From the NCBI RefSeq assembly GCF_013450295.1, contig NZ_SKBR01000002.1, positions 1,450,501 to 1,514,500 on the forward strand: a DNA stretch of 64,000 bases, read 5' to 3'. Positions 8,554-17,755 of this stretch are shown here, one piece after another. Made by a program: the position numbers and the translations under genes. The notes beneath the pieces are model-generated. The model was not told the DNA's origin. It made no database searches and saw only the letters and a program-made list of their open reading frames with translations. The DNA comes from Streptomyces sp. AJS327 (GTDB taxonomy: Bacteria; Actinomycetota; Actinomycetes; Streptomycetales; Streptomycetaceae). Numbering within the stretch: position 1 is the stretch's first letter; every line of letters starts with the position of its first letter.

Positions 8554-9510
8554 TCAGTCTCGGGGGAGGCGCGGGGAGTAGTGCCGCGGCGCCTCCCGCT
8601 CCGCCCCGCGCGGCAGGTTCCGCTCGGGTGTCTCCACCGCCGGCGCGGTCGCCTCGCGCGCGCCGCGCTCGCGCTCCCAGCCCGCGCGGGCGCGCGGGTG
8701 GTAGCGGCGCTTCGGCGGCACCAGCCGCCAACTCCAGTGCACCAGCCGCCCGAACCGGCGCAGCCAGCGCTCGTCCCGCCGCGTCCAGCGGTAGCCGAGC
8801 CGTTCCCGCGCGGCCGGGGGGAACAGCCCGACGGTGTACCAGACGGTGAAGCGCGCCAGCGGCGCGCGCACCGCGCGCCACAGCGGGCCGGGAACCCGGC
8901 GCAGGGCGGGCGGCTTCGCCAGCTCCCCGATGTCCAGCACCCGCCGGGCGGCGACCGTGTCCTCCAGGACCTCGGCCGCCATCCGGTCCCAGTACTCCTG
9001 GAACGCGGGCCAACTCCCGGGGACGGGGCGCATGCTCATGCCGTACAGCCGCCACCACTGGACGTGCTCGTCGAACAGCTGGCGCTTCCGCGCCTCGCTC
9101 AGCCCCGGGCCGAAACGGTCGGCGACCAGCAGCGTGAGGACGAAGAACGTGGCGTGGGCCCAGTAGAAGGTGTCCGGGTCCAGCGCGTGGTACGGGCGGC
9201 CCCGGGCGTCGACCCCCCGGACGGTGTCGTGGTAGCCGCGGACCTCACGGGCGGTGCGGACGGCCCGCGGCCCGTCGTAGACGACGCCGCCGATCGGGTA
9301 GAGCGAGCGCAGCAACCGCTCCCAGCGCTCCTCGAAGAAGGTGGAGTGCTCCAGCACCCCGGCGCCCAGCCCCGGGTGCATGTTCTGGAGGGCACCGGCC
9401 CAGGGGGCGAGCAGCACGCCCCGCCAGTCCCCGAAGTAGCGCCAGGTGAGCGAGGTGGGGCCGAGCGGCCGCGGCTCGCCGCCGGGGCGTGGCCGTTCCG
9501 GACCGGTCAT
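8554..9510 (-). CDS. oxygenase MpaB family protein (DUF2236)
   Basis: The 318-residue protein has features of the MpaB/Lcp-like DUF2236 heme-oxygenase family: SLTWRYFGDWRGVL and the PWAGALQNMHPGLGAGVLEHS segment near the N-terminus, YHALDPDTFYWAHATFF in the middle, and helical, basic C-terminal segments. Members include rubber oxygenase relatives and MpaB; many actinobacterial paralogues have no known substrate. It lies 145 bp downstream of a TetR-family gene on the same strand, with a cytochrome P450 diverging from that regulator, so it may be part of a small lipid- or xenobiotic-oxidation unit. The specific reaction is unknown. Confidence 0.85.
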   Translation of the reverse strand: MTGPERPRPGGEPRPLGPTSLTWRYFGDWRGVLLAPWAGALQNMHPGLGAGVLEHSTFFEERWERLLRSLYPIGGVVYDGPRAVRTAREVRGYHDTVRGVDARGRPYHALDPDTFYWAHATFFVLTLLVADRFGPGLSEARKRQLFDEHVQWWRLYGMSMRPVPGSWPAFQEYWDRMAAEVLEDTVAARRVLDIGELAKPPALRRVPGPLWRAVRAPLARFTVWYTVGLFPPAARERLGYRWTRRDERWLRRFGRLVHWSWRLVPPKRRYHPRARAGWERERGAREATAPAVETPERNLPRGAEREAPRHYSPRLPRD

Positions 9511-9655
9511 CGGGACACCTCCTCAGGTCACCGGGGCGCGGCGTCAACGTAGGCCGGTCCGCCGACGCCCGTCAACGGACCCTGGTCGCCCCCGCCAACC
9601 ACCCCCGCGCGCACCGGAGTTCGGCCCATCGTAGGGCGACTGGACAGCTCCCTGG

Positions 9656-10282
9656 CTACGGGGCGACCGCGCCGAGCAGGGCCCGGGCGCACAGGTCCCG
9701 CACCTCCTCCAGCGGGAGGCCGGGCTCGTCCAGCCACTCCACGCAGACCGAGAACAGGAAGGCGAGCCAGCCCCGCACCGCGAGCCGCAGGGTCGGCGGG
9801 TCCCGGGTGACGTGGGCGGCCTCCGGGTCGGCGGCGAGCGCCTCCACGATCTGCCGCTCCTGGGCGGCGAGCGCCTCCCGGTACACCCGCCGCACCGCCG
9901 GGTCGCCCGCCGCCTCGGCGCTGTGGAAGGCCCGGAAGCCGTGCGCGTGCTCCCGGACGTAGGCGAGGAAGGTGCCCAGCCCCCGCTGGACCTGCTCGCG
10001 TACCGGCACACCGGGGACCGCCGCGGTCAGCCGCAGCATCCGCCCGCTCTCGCGCTCGACGACGGCCGCGAAGAAGTCCCGTTTGGTGGGGAAGTAGTGG
10101 TACAGCAGGCCGCGCGAGACCCCCGCGATCTCCGCCACCCGCTCGATCCAGACCTCCTCGTAGGGGCTCCGCGCGAACAACTCGGCCCCGGCGGAGAGCA
10201 GTTGCTCACGACGCTCCGCGGTGCTGAGCCTGCGGCGGGTCTGTCCCCCGGGGGTGGTGCCCCCACCCTGCTTCCCGGCCAT
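9656..10282 (-). CDS. TetR/AcrR-family transcriptional regulator
   Basis: The 208-residue protein has a typical TetR N-terminal helix-turn-helix (about residues 20-70; AERREQLLSAGAELFARSPYEEV, GVSRGLLYHYFPTKRDFFAAVV) and an all-helical C-terminal ligand-binding domain. The ATG at 10282 is chosen because the HTH begins soon after it; upstream in-frame codons would lie in the intergenic promoter region. The gene diverges from a cytochrome P450 and precedes an MpaB-like oxygenase, so regulation of one or both is likely. Confidence 0.9.
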   Translation of the reverse strand: MAGKQGGGTTPGGQTRRRLSTAERREQLLSAGAELFARSPYEEVWIERVAEIAGVSRGLLYHYFPTKRDFFAAVVERESGRMLRLTAAVPGVPVREQVQRGLGTFLAYVREHAHGFRAFHSAEAAGDPAVRRVYREALAAQERQIVEALAADPEAAHVTRDPPTLRLAVRGWLAFLFSVCVEWLDEPGLPLEEVRDLCARALLGAVAP

Positions 10283-10295
10283 GGCGGGCAGCTTA

Positions 10296-10315
10296 CTTGA
10301 CGTGAATTCAACAAG
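10296..10315. promoter_or_regulatory. candidate TetR operator in the tetR/P450 intergenic region
   Basis: The segment contains the 8-bp palindrome TGAATTCA (10303-10310) flanked by CTTG and CAAG. It is an AT-rich island between the divergent TetR and P450 genes, 14 nt upstream of the TetR start, where an autoregulatory operator would be expected. Assignment is by position and symmetry only. Confidence 0.35.
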
Positions 10316-10391
10316 CGGCACACACTGGCGACCGCTATTGAACCGATGTCCAACAGCTTCACTGCTTCGACGGAGAGGCGGGCCACGCGAC

Positions 10392-11876
10392 ATGACAGGC
10401 ACCACGCGGGCTGCCGTACCCCCGGGCGGCGCCGACCGCGCCCCGCTGCCCAAGGGGTTCCGCAGCGCCGAGCAGGGCTGGCCCGAACTGCGCCGCATCC
10501 CGCGTCCGCCCTACCGGCTGCCGCTCCTCGGCGACGTGTGGGGCGCCGGAGTCCGCACCCCGATCCAGGGGTCCATGGGCATGGCCCGGCGGCTCGGGCC
10601 GATCTTCCGGCGCGGGGGCTTCGGCAAGGAGATCGTCTTCGTCTGGGGCGCCGACCTCGTCGCGGAGCTGGCCGACGAGAGCCGGTTCGCCAAGCACGTC
10701 GGGCTGGGAGTGGCCAACCTCCGCCCGGTCGCCGGGGACGGGCTGTTCACCGCCTACAACCACGAGCCCAACTGGCAGTTGGCGCACGACGTGCTGGCCC
10801 CCGGCTTCAGCCGCGCCGCGATGGCCGGATACCACCCGCTGATGCTGGACGTCGCCCGGCGGCTGACCGACCACTGGGACGCGCGGGAGCGCGCGGGGGC
10901 CCCGGTCGACGTCCCCGCCGACATGACCAAGCTGACGCTGGAGACCATCGCCCGCACCGGCTTCGGACACGACTTCGACTCCTTCGCCCGCCCCCGCCCG
11001 CACCCCTTCGTCACCGCGATGGTCGGCACCCTCGCCCACGCGCAGCGCCGCAACGTCGTGCCGCCGCTGGTCAACTCCACGCTGCTGCGCGGCCGGGAGG
11101 GACGGAACGCCGCCGACATCGCCTACCTCAACCGCACCGTCGACCAGGTCATCGAGGGCCGCCTCGCCGGAGACGGCAGCGGCGGCCAGGGCGACCTGCT
11201 CGACCTGATGCTGGAGACCGCCCACCCCGAGACCGGGGAGCGGCTCACCCCGGAGAACATCCGCCGCCAGGTCATCACCTTCCTGATCGCCGGACACGAG
11301 ACCACCTCGGGGGCGCTCTCCTTCGCCCTCCACTACCTCTCCCGCCACCCCGCCGTGCTGGCGCGCGCCCGCGAGGAGGTCGACCGGGTCTGGGCGGGCG
11401 CCGCGGAACCCACGTACGAGCAGGTGGCCAAGGCCCGTTACCTGCGCCGCGTGCTCGACGAGTCCCTCCGGCTCTGGCCCACCGCGCCCGCCTTCGCGCG
11501 GGAGGCGGTGCACGACACCACCCTCGCCGGACACCCCATGCGGCGCGGCGCCTGGGCCCTCGTCCTCGCGCTGATGCTGCACCGCGACCCGGCCGCCTGG
11601 GGACCCGAACCGGAGACCTTCGACCCGGACCGCTTCGCCCCACAGGCGGTGCGCGCCCGGCCCCCGCACGTCTTCAAACCGTTCGGCACCGGCGCCCGCG
11701 CCTGCATCGGCAGGCAGTTCGCGCTCCACGAGGCCACCCTGGTGCTGGGCCTGCTGCTGCGCCGCTACGAGCTGATACCCGACCCCGGGTACCGGCTACG
11801 GGTCTCGGAGCGGCTGACCCTGATGCCGCAGGGCCTCACCCTCCGGTTGGCCCGCCGCCCCTCCCCGCCGAGCTGA
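10392..11876 (+). CDS. cytochrome P450
   Basis: The 494-residue protein carries the complete P450 set: I-helix oxygen-activation motif AGHETTSGAL, K-helix ExxR (ESLRLWPTAP), and heme-binding loop FKPFGTGARACIGRQFA with the axial Cys. The FGTGARACIGRQFALHEA loop and the opening IPRPPYRLPLLGD resemble the heme domain of self-sufficient CYP102-type fatty acid hydroxylases, but no reductase domain is fused, so it needs separate redox partners. It is divergent from the TetR gene. A fatty-acid-like substrate is possible but unproven. Confidence 0.93.
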   Translation: MTGTTRAAVPPGGADRAPLPKGFRSAEQGWPELRRIPRPPYRLPLLGDVWGAGVRTPIQGSMGMARRLGPIFRRGGFGKEIVFVWGADLVAELADESRFAKHVGLGVANLRPVAGDGLFTAYNHEPNWQLAHDVLAPGFSRAAMAGYHPLMLDVARRLTDHWDARERAGAPVDVPADMTKLTLETIARTGFGHDFDSFARPRPHPFVTAMVGTLAHAQRRNVVPPLVNSTLLRGREGRNAADIAYLNRTVDQVIEGRLAGDGSGGQGDLLDLMLETAHPETGERLTPENIRRQVITFLIAGHETTSGALSFALHYLSRHPAVLARAREEVDRVWAGAAEPTYEQVAKARYLRRVLDESLRLWPTAPAFAREAVHDTTLAGHPMRRGAWALVLALMLHRDPAAWGPEPETFDPDRFAPQAVRARPPHVFKPFGTGARACIGRQFALHEATLVLGLLLRRYELIPDPGYRLRVSERLTLMPQGLTLRLARRPSPPS

Positions 11877-11896
11877 CCGGAGAGCCGACGCCCGGA

Positions 11897-11918
11897 CGGT
11901 TCCGGGTACGCGGAACCG
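11897..11918. terminator. candidate bidirectional terminator after P450
   Basis: CGGTTCCG (11897-11904) and CGGAACCG (11911-11918) form a perfect 8-bp stem with a 6-nt loop, 20 nt after the P450 stop and upstream of the convergent permease stop. Confidence 0.45.
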
Positions 11919-12067
11919 CGCTGGCCCGCTGGCGGCTGGCCGTATCCGGATCGGTCCGCCGCCGGTCCGGCGCGTAGCCGATCGTGGCCGGGCACCGTGT
12001 GCCGGGGCGCGCGCCGCACCGTCCCGACGGCGGGCCGCGGTGGGCCCCGGCGGGCGGGTAGGCCCGG

Positions 12068-13339
12068 TCAGCGGCGGGAGCGGCCGGTCCGGACCCCGCG
12101 CAGGGCGTGGACGGCCGCCCCCAGGGCGAGCACGGCGGCGCCGGAGACGACCGCGTTCAGCGGCAGCGCCAGCGCGAGGACGCCACAGCCGACCACGCCC
12201 ACGACCGGGATCGCGCGGTTCGGCCGCCCCTCGTCGCGGGTCAGAGTCCAGGCCGAGACGTTGGCCACGGCGTAGTAGACCAGGACACCGAAGGACGAGA
12301 AGCCGATCGCGCCGCGGAGGTCGCCGGTCGCGGCGAGCACCGCCACCACCGCGCCGACCAGCAGTTCGGCGCGGTGGGGAACGTCGAAACGGGGGTGCAC
12401 GGCGGCCAGCGCGCGCGGCAGGTGACGGTCCCGGGCCATGGCCAGTGCCGTCCGGGACACCCCGAGGAGCAGCGCCAGCAGCGAGCCGAGCGAGGCGGCG
12501 ACGGCGCCCCCGCGCACGACCGGGACCAGCCAGTCGGCGCCCGTGGCGCGGGCGGCGTCCGCCAGCGGCGCGGTGGCGTCCGCCAGCCGCTCGGGGCCCA
12601 GCACCGTCGAGGCGGCGGTGGCGACGAGGACGTAGACGAGCAGCGTGCCGCCGAGCGCGATCGGGATGGCCCGGGGGATGGTGCGCTCCGGGTCGCGGAC
12701 CTCCTCCCCGAGGGTGGCGACGCGGGCGTACCCGGCGAAGGCGAAGAACAGCAGGCCCGCCGCCTGAAGCACGCCGCCGACGGTCGGGCCGGAGCCACCA
12801 CCCAGCCGCGTGGCGTCGGCCTCCCCCGAGGTCAGGGCGGTGACCACCACGGTGCCGAGCACGGCCAGCACGGCCGCCACGAGGACGCGCGTGACCAGCG
12901 CGGACTTCCGCACCCCCACGTAGCTGACCGCCGTCAGCGCCAGCACCGCGGCCACCGCGACCGCGTGCGCGTGCTCCGGCCAGGCGTAGGCGCCGACGGT
13001 CAGCGCCATCGCCGCGCAGGAGGCGGTCTTGCCCACCACGAAGGCCCAGCCCGCGAGGTAACCCCAGAAGTCGCCCAGCCGTTCGCGGCCGTAGACGTAG
13101 GTCCCACCGGACCGGGGGTAGCGGGCGGCCAGCCGGGCGGAGGAGGTCGCGTTGCAGTAGGCGACCAACGCGGCCAGGGCGAGCGCCAGCGGCAGTCCGG
13201 AGCCCGCGGCGGTGGCCGCCGGCCCGAGCGCGGCGAAGATCCCGGCCCCGATCATGGAGCCCAGGCCGATCACCACGGCGTCGGGCACTCCGAGGCGCCG
13301 CCGCATCGCGTCCTCCGCCGGGGGCCGTCTCCCGCGCAT
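12068..13339 (-). CDS. APC-superfamily amino acid permease
   Basis: The 423-residue hydrophobic protein has about twelve predicted membrane spans. It begins with the APC hallmark VVIGLGSMIGAGIFAALGP and continues with GGTYVYGRERLGDFWGYLAGW and FFAFAGYARVATLGEEVRDPERTIPRAI, which are typical of cationic/neutral amino acid or polyamine transporters of the APC family. The substrate is not predictable. The gene is monocistronic, convergent with the P450 gene, and its upstream region carries a cluster of 10-bp GTCAGC-type repeats shared with the divergent mycothione reductase gene. Confidence 0.9.
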   Translation of the reverse strand: MRGRRPPAEDAMRRRLGVPDAVVIGLGSMIGAGIFAALGPAATAAGSGLPLALALAALVAYCNATSSARLAARYPRSGGTYVYGRERLGDFWGYLAGWAFVVGKTASCAAMALTVGAYAWPEHAHAVAVAAVLALTAVSYVGVRKSALVTRVLVAAVLAVLGTVVVTALTSGEADATRLGGGSGPTVGGVLQAAGLLFFAFAGYARVATLGEEVRDPERTIPRAIPIALGGTLLVYVLVATAASTVLGPERLADATAPLADAARATGADWLVPVVRGGAVAASLGSLLALLLGVSRTALAMARDRHLPRALAAVHPRFDVPHRAELLVGAVVAVLAATGDLRGAIGFSSFGVLVYYAVANVSAWTLTRDEGRPNRAIPVVGVVGCGVLALALPLNAVVSGAAVLALGAAVHALRGVRTGRSRR

Positions 13340-13360
13340 CGCGCTCCCTCCGAGTTGGTT

Positions 13361-13420
13361 GTCAGCAGCCGTCAGTGGCCGTCAGCCGTCAGCAGCCGTC
13401 AGCGGTCGTCAGCGGTCGTG
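13361..13420. repeat. tandem 10-bp GTCAGC-type repeats
   Basis: GTCAG units begin at 13361, 13371, 13381, 13388, 13398 and 13408, followed by a degenerate GTGAG at 13418. The usual unit is the decamer GTCAGCRGYC; the third copy is shortened to 7 bp. The period is about one helical turn. The array lies in the intergenic region between the divergent APC permease and mycothione reductase genes, 22 nt upstream of the permease start. Confidence 0.75.
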
Positions 13421-13575
13421 AGTACCGGGCGCACGGTAGCGGAGCGAGGAGCCCCGCGGGCGGAGGGGAACCGGCGCCGTGCGGGAGGGGAGCCGGTTGC
13501 CGGGTGGGGCGCTCGCCGGAAGGAGTCCACGCACGCCCCCTCGCGTTCGGTCGGGGAGCGACGCAGGATGGGGCG

Positions 13576-15021
13576 ATGCGCCACTTCGATCTCGCCGTGA
13601 TCGGCTCCGGTTCCGGTAACTCCATGATCGACCAGCGGTTCGCCGACTGGGACATCGCCTTCGTGGAGAAGGGCGTCGGCCCGATCGGCTCGTTCGGCGG
13701 CACCTGCCTGAACGTCGGCTGCATCCCGACGAAGATGCTCACCCACACCGCGGAGGTGGCCGAGGCGCCGGAGCGGGGCGCCCGGCTCGGCGTCGACCTG
13801 GAGTCGCGGGGCGTGCGCTGGCGGGAGATCCGGGACCGGATCTTCGACCGGATCGACCCGCTCGGCGCCCGGAGCGAGCGCAGCCGGGCCCGCTCCCGGC
13901 ACATCACCGTGTACCGGGGGACGGGCCGCTTCACCGGGGTCCGTGAGATCACCGTCGACCTGGAGGCGCCGCACGAGTCGGGCGAGCGCGGCGCGGACAC
14001 CGGCGGCGGTTCCACGACCTTCACCGCGGACCGGGTGGTGGTCGCCGCCGGGAGCCGTCCCGCCGTCCCCGACCTGCCCGGGCTGCCGGGCAGCGGCTAC
14101 CTCACCAGCGACACCGTGATGCGGCTGGACACCCTCCCGCCACGCGTGATCATCCTGGGCGCCGGATCGGTCGGCCTGGAGTTCGCGCACGTCCTCTCCG
14201 GACTGGGCGTCCGCGTCACCCTGGTCAACCGCTCGGACTGCCTGCTGCGCCGGGAGGACCGGGACGTCTGCGAGCGGTTCACCGCGCTCGCCGCCGAGCG
14301 CTGGGACGTACGGCTCAACCGCGAGGCGGTCTCCGTCGAGCGGGACGGCGAGCTGACCCGGCTGCGGGTGAGCGGGCCGGACGGCGAGGAGACGCTGGAG
14401 GCCGAGGCGCTGCTGCTCGCGGTCGGCCGGGTGCCCAACAGCGACCTGGTCGACGCGGAGGCCGGTGGCCTGGACCTCACCGGAGACGGCCGGATCAGCG
14501 TGGACGCCACCCAGGCCACCTCGGTGGCGGGGGTGTGGGCGCTGGGCGACGTCAGCTCCACCTACTGGCTGAAGCACGTCGCCAACCACGAGGCCCGGGT
14601 CGTCGCGCACAACCTGCTGCACCCGGAGGCGCCCGTCGAGTCCGACCACCGCTTCGTCCCGCACGCCGTGTTCACCACACCGCAGGTCGCCTCGGTCGGG
14701 CTGACCGAACAGCAGGCGCTACGCGAGGGCCTGGCCTGCGCCGTCGCCGTCCAGCGGTACGCGGACATCGCCTACGGCTGGGCCATGGAGGACACCTCCG
14801 GATTCGCCAAGCTGCTCGCGGACCCGGCCACCGGGCGGCTGCTGGGCGCGCACATCATGGGCCCGGAGGCGTCCTCGCTCCTCCAGCCGCTCATCCAGGC
14901 CATGCACTTCGGTCAGGACGTCCGTGACCTCGCCCGGGGGCAGTACTGGATCCACCCGGCGCTCCCCGAACTGGTGGAGAACGCGCTCCTCAAGCTGGAC
15001 CTGCCCGCCCGCCCCGGCTGA
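13576..15021 (+). CDS. mtr: mycothione reductase
   Basis: The 481-residue flavoprotein disulfide reductase opens with DLAVIGSGSGN and carries the redox-active cysteine pair in GGTCLNVGCIPTKM, a central NAD(P)H-binding motif (VIILGAGSVGLEFAHVL), the GVWALGDVSS FAD contact, and the C-terminal dimer interface with the catalytic WIHPALPELVENALL His-Glu segment. The missing canonical GxGxxG at the N-terminus (GSGSGN) and overall pattern match mycothione reductases rather than lipoamide dehydrogenases. It reduces oxidised mycothiol with NADPH. It is probably monocistronic, with ATG 13576 the only good start. Confidence 0.92.
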   Translation: MRHFDLAVIGSGSGNSMIDQRFADWDIAFVEKGVGPIGSFGGTCLNVGCIPTKMLTHTAEVAEAPERGARLGVDLESRGVRWREIRDRIFDRIDPLGARSERSRARSRHITVYRGTGRFTGVREITVDLEAPHESGERGADTGGGSTTFTADRVVVAAGSRPAVPDLPGLPGSGYLTSDTVMRLDTLPPRVIILGAGSVGLEFAHVLSGLGVRVTLVNRSDCLLRREDRDVCERFTALAAERWDVRLNREAVSVERDGELTRLRVSGPDGEETLEAEALLLAVGRVPNSDLVDAEAGGLDLTGDGRISVDATQATSVAGVWALGDVSSTYWLKHVANHEARVVAHNLLHPEAPVESDHRFVPHAVFTTPQVASVGLTEQQALREGLACAVAVQRYADIAYGWAMEDTSGFAKLLADPATGRLLGAHIMGPEASSLLQPLIQAMHFGQDVRDLARGQYWIHPALPELVENALLKLDLPARPG

Positions 15022-15157
15022 CTCCGCCCCGGCCGCCGCTGACCCGCGCGAGGGTGCCGCGCCGGCTGGAAAGAGCGGGGACCGCACGGCGGACCACCGT
15101 ATTCCGTTTCTCTCCTCCGGGGCCGTCATCCGCCGCCTGGCGTGCAAGGATGCCGGT

Positions 15158-15967
15158 ATGGCGACGTTGAGCGAACTCCTCCCCGTGGATGCCGTCCGGC
15201 TGGACGTCCCGGTCGCGAACTGGCGGGACGCCATCCGGGCCTCCGGCGACCTGCTGACGGAGACGGGCACCACCACCGCCCGCTACACCGACGAGATGGT
15301 GGAGAACGTCGAGCGGAACGGCCCCTACATCGTGGTCGCGCCCGGTCTCGCGTTCGCCCACGCCCGTCCCTCACCCGCCGTGCTGCACACCGGGATGTCC
15401 TGGGTCCGGCTGGCCGAGCCGGTGGCCTTCGGCCACGAGGCGAACGACCCGGTCACCCTGGTCGTAGCGCTCGCCGCGCAGGACTCGGCCGCCCACCAGT
15501 CGGCCATGGTGGCGCTCGCGCGGCTGCTGAACGACCCGGCCACCGACCGGGCGCTGCGCGAGGCGGCCACCCCGGAGGCCGTGCACCGCATCCTCTCCGG
15601 GGAGGCTACCGCCGCCGCGAGCCCCACCGAGCAGGCGGCGCGGGACGCCCCGGCCGACGCGGGAGCGAGCGGCGCGGGCGCCACCCACACGATCCTCACC
15701 GTCTGCGGCAACGGCCTGGGCACCAGCCTGTTCCTGAAGAACACCCTGGAGCAGGTGCTCGACCGGTGGGGCTGGTCCCGCCACGTCACGGTGGAGGCCA
15801 CGGACACCATCTCGGCCCGGGGCAAGGCCCGTGAGGCCGTGGCGATCCTCACCTCGGAGGAGATCGCCAAGGCGCTGGGCGACGTCGGGATCCCGGTGCG
15901 GGTCGTCGGCGACTTCACCAGCGCCACCGAGGTGGACGGCGTCCTGCGCGACACCTACGACGTCTGA
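15158..15967 (+). CDS. PTS ascorbate/fructose-type EIIA-EIIB fusion
   Basis: The 269-residue protein fuses a PTS EIIA domain of the mannitol/fructose/ascorbate class (residues about 5-150; phosphoryl-accepting His68 in LAFAHARPS) to a EIIB domain of the lactose/ascorbate type (about 178-265; phosphoryl Cys183 in LTVCGNGLGTSLF) through an Ala-rich linker. Together with the next gene (EIIC) it forms a complete sugar-specific PTS that phosphorylates its substrate on uptake. UlaB/UlaC are the nearest named relatives, but the true substrate is not evident. RpiB and sugar kinase genes are convergent just downstream. Confidence 0.88.
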   Translation: MATLSELLPVDAVRLDVPVANWRDAIRASGDLLTETGTTTARYTDEMVENVERNGPYIVVAPGLAFAHARPSPAVLHTGMSWVRLAEPVAFGHEANDPVTLVVALAAQDSAAHQSAMVALARLLNDPATDRALREAATPEAVHRILSGEATAAASPTEQAARDAPADAGASGAGATHTILTVCGNGLGTSLFLKNTLEQVLDRWGWSRHVTVEATDTISARGKAREAVAILTSEEIAKALGDVGIPVRVVGDFTSATEVDGVLRDTYDV

Positions 15968-16068
15968 GGCGCCACGACGCCCGAGCCGCCGAACCCGGTC
16001 GCGCCACCCGCGCGCACCGGGCACGGGCCGACCCGGCCCGCCACATCTGAGCACGGAAAGGGGAGGCC

Positions 16069-17664
16069 ATGAACTGGCTGGTGGCCATCGCGGAGTTCCT
16101 GGTCAACGAGATCCTCAGCGAACCCGCCTACCTGATCGGCTTCATCACGGCCGCCGGACTGATCGCGCTGCGCAAGTCCGTCGGCCAGATCGTCGGTGGC
16201 GCCATCAAGGCCACCCTGGGCTTCCTGCTGATCGGGGCCGGAGCCTCGCTCGTGGTCAGTTCGCTCGGGCCGCTCGGCGAGATGATCCAGGGAACCGCGG
16301 GGGCGCACGGGGTGATCCCCACCAACGAGGCGATCGTCGGTATCGCCCAGGAGCAGTTCGGCGCCCGGGTCGCCTGGCTGATGATCCTCGGGTTCGCGCT
16401 CGCCCTGCTGCTCGCCCGCTTCACCCCACTCCGGTACGTCTTCCTGACCGGGCACCACATGCTCTTCATGGCGACGCTGCTCACCATGGTGCTCGCCATC
16501 GCGGGGCTCACCTCGGTACCGGTGGTGCTGGTCGGCGGGGTGCTGATGGCGATCATGCTGGTGTCCATGCCCGCCTTCGCCCACCCCTGGACGAAGCGGA
16601 TCACCGGCAACAACAGCGTGGCCATCGGCCACTTCGGCACCGCGGGCTACGTCCTGGCCGGGGCCACCGGGCAGCTGGTGGGCAAGCGCAGCCGCAGCAC
16701 CGAGGACATGAAGCTCCCCGAGGGCCTGCGGTTCCTGCGGGACTCGATGGTCGCGACCGCGCTGTCCATGGTGCTGATCTACCTGGTGATGGCGGTGCTC
16801 TACCTCGGCAAGGCCGGGAAGGAGACCGCGTTCAGGGCGTTCGCCATCGGGGACGCCGAGGCGGCCACGGACGTCGGCAACTACCTCATGCAGTCGCTGA
16901 TGCAGGGTCTCCAGTTCGGCATCGCGGTGGCGGTGATCCTCTTCGGCGTCCGGACCATCCTCGGTGAGCTGGTCCCCGCCTTCCAGGGCATCGCGGAGCG
17001 GGTGGTGCCCGGCGCCGTCCCCTCGCTGGACGCCCCCATCGTCTTCCCGTACGCGCAGAACGCGGTGCTCGTCGGCTTCCTCTCCAGCTTCGTCGGCGGT
17101 CTCGTCAGCCTCGGGCTGCTCGCCCTCATCTTCGAGCCCGCCTTCGGGCTCGCTCTGGTCCTGCCCGGTCTCGTACCGCACTTCTTCACCGGTGGCGCCG
17201 CCGGGGTCTTCGGCAACGCGACCGGCGGCCGGAGGGGCGCGGTGCTCGGCGCCTTCCTCAACGGCGTACTGATCACGATGCTCCCGGCGCTGCTGCTGAA
17301 GGTGCTCGGCACCTTCGGCGGGGAGAACACCACCTTCGGCGACGCGGACTTCGGCTGGTTCGGCACGCTGGTCGGCAACGCGGCGAAGCTGGGCGGAGCC
17401 GGTGGCGTGGTGCTGATGCTGCTGATCGGTGCCGCGATCCTGGCCGGCGCGATCGTGGTGCAGAAGCGCGTGGTGGAGACCGGCTGGGACCCGGGAGCCC
17501 GCCGGGACGCCGTCCTGCCCCGCGAGCCCGCGGACGTGCCGTCCGGCGGCGTGGACACGGCCTCCGGCGCCACGGAGACGACGGGCCCGGCGCGTCCCTC
17601 GACGGCCTCCCGGGTGCCGCCGCCCCCCGGCGCCCCCACCCCGCCGCCGCCCCCCGCCCGCTGA
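16069..17664 (+). CDS. PTS EIIC, ascorbate-type (UlaA family)
   Basis: The 531-residue membrane protein has the UlaA/SgaT EIIC pattern: about ten or more hydrophobic spans, PAYLIGFITAAGLIALRKS near the N-terminus, LRYVFLTGHHMLFMA, and NNSVAIGHFGTAGYVLAG. The last 60 residues form a Pro/Thr/Ala-rich cytosolic tail (PPPPGAPTPPPPPAR) not found in enteric UlaA. It follows the EIIA-EIIB fusion by 101 bp on the same strand and is followed by a strong terminator. Ascorbate is the family substrate; given the neighbouring RpiB, DhaK-DhaL and FGGY kinase genes, another polyhydroxy compound is equally plausible. Confidence 0.9.
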   Translation: MNWLVAIAEFLVNEILSEPAYLIGFITAAGLIALRKSVGQIVGGAIKATLGFLLIGAGASLVVSSLGPLGEMIQGTAGAHGVIPTNEAIVGIAQEQFGARVAWLMILGFALALLLARFTPLRYVFLTGHHMLFMATLLTMVLAIAGLTSVPVVLVGGVLMAIMLVSMPAFAHPWTKRITGNNSVAIGHFGTAGYVLAGATGQLVGKRSRSTEDMKLPEGLRFLRDSMVATALSMVLIYLVMAVLYLGKAGKETAFRAFAIGDAEAATDVGNYLMQSLMQGLQFGIAVAVILFGVRTILGELVPAFQGIAERVVPGAVPSLDAPIVFPYAQNAVLVGFLSSFVGGLVSLGLLALIFEPAFGLALVLPGLVPHFFTGGAAGVFGNATGGRRGAVLGAFLNGVLITMLPALLLKVLGTFGGENTTFGDADFGWFGTLVGNAAKLGGAGGVVLMLLIGAAILAGAIVVQKRVVETGWDPGARRDAVLPREPADVPSGGVDTASGATETTGPARPSTASRVPPPPGAPTPPPPPAR

Positions 17665-17678
17665 ACGACCGGCCCGGA

Positions 17679-17719
17679 CACGGGGGAGGCACCGCGCCGA
17701 GCGCGGTGCCTCCCCCGTG
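17679..17719. terminator. strong bidirectional terminator hairpin
   Basis: A perfect 19-bp inverted repeat (17679-17697 with 17701-17719) closes on a 3-nt CGA loop. It lies 14 nt after the EIIC stop and 37 nt from the convergent rpiB stop, so it can end both transcripts. Confidence 0.88.
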
Positions 17720-17755
17720 GTCTCCGGGGATCCTCCCGGGGCCCGTGGCCGGTGT

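Noticed and set aside
15158..17664. Firm call of an L-ascorbate PTS
   Set aside because: The family is UlaABC-like, but the downstream ascorbate enzymes (UlaD/E/F) are missing, so only the family is stated.
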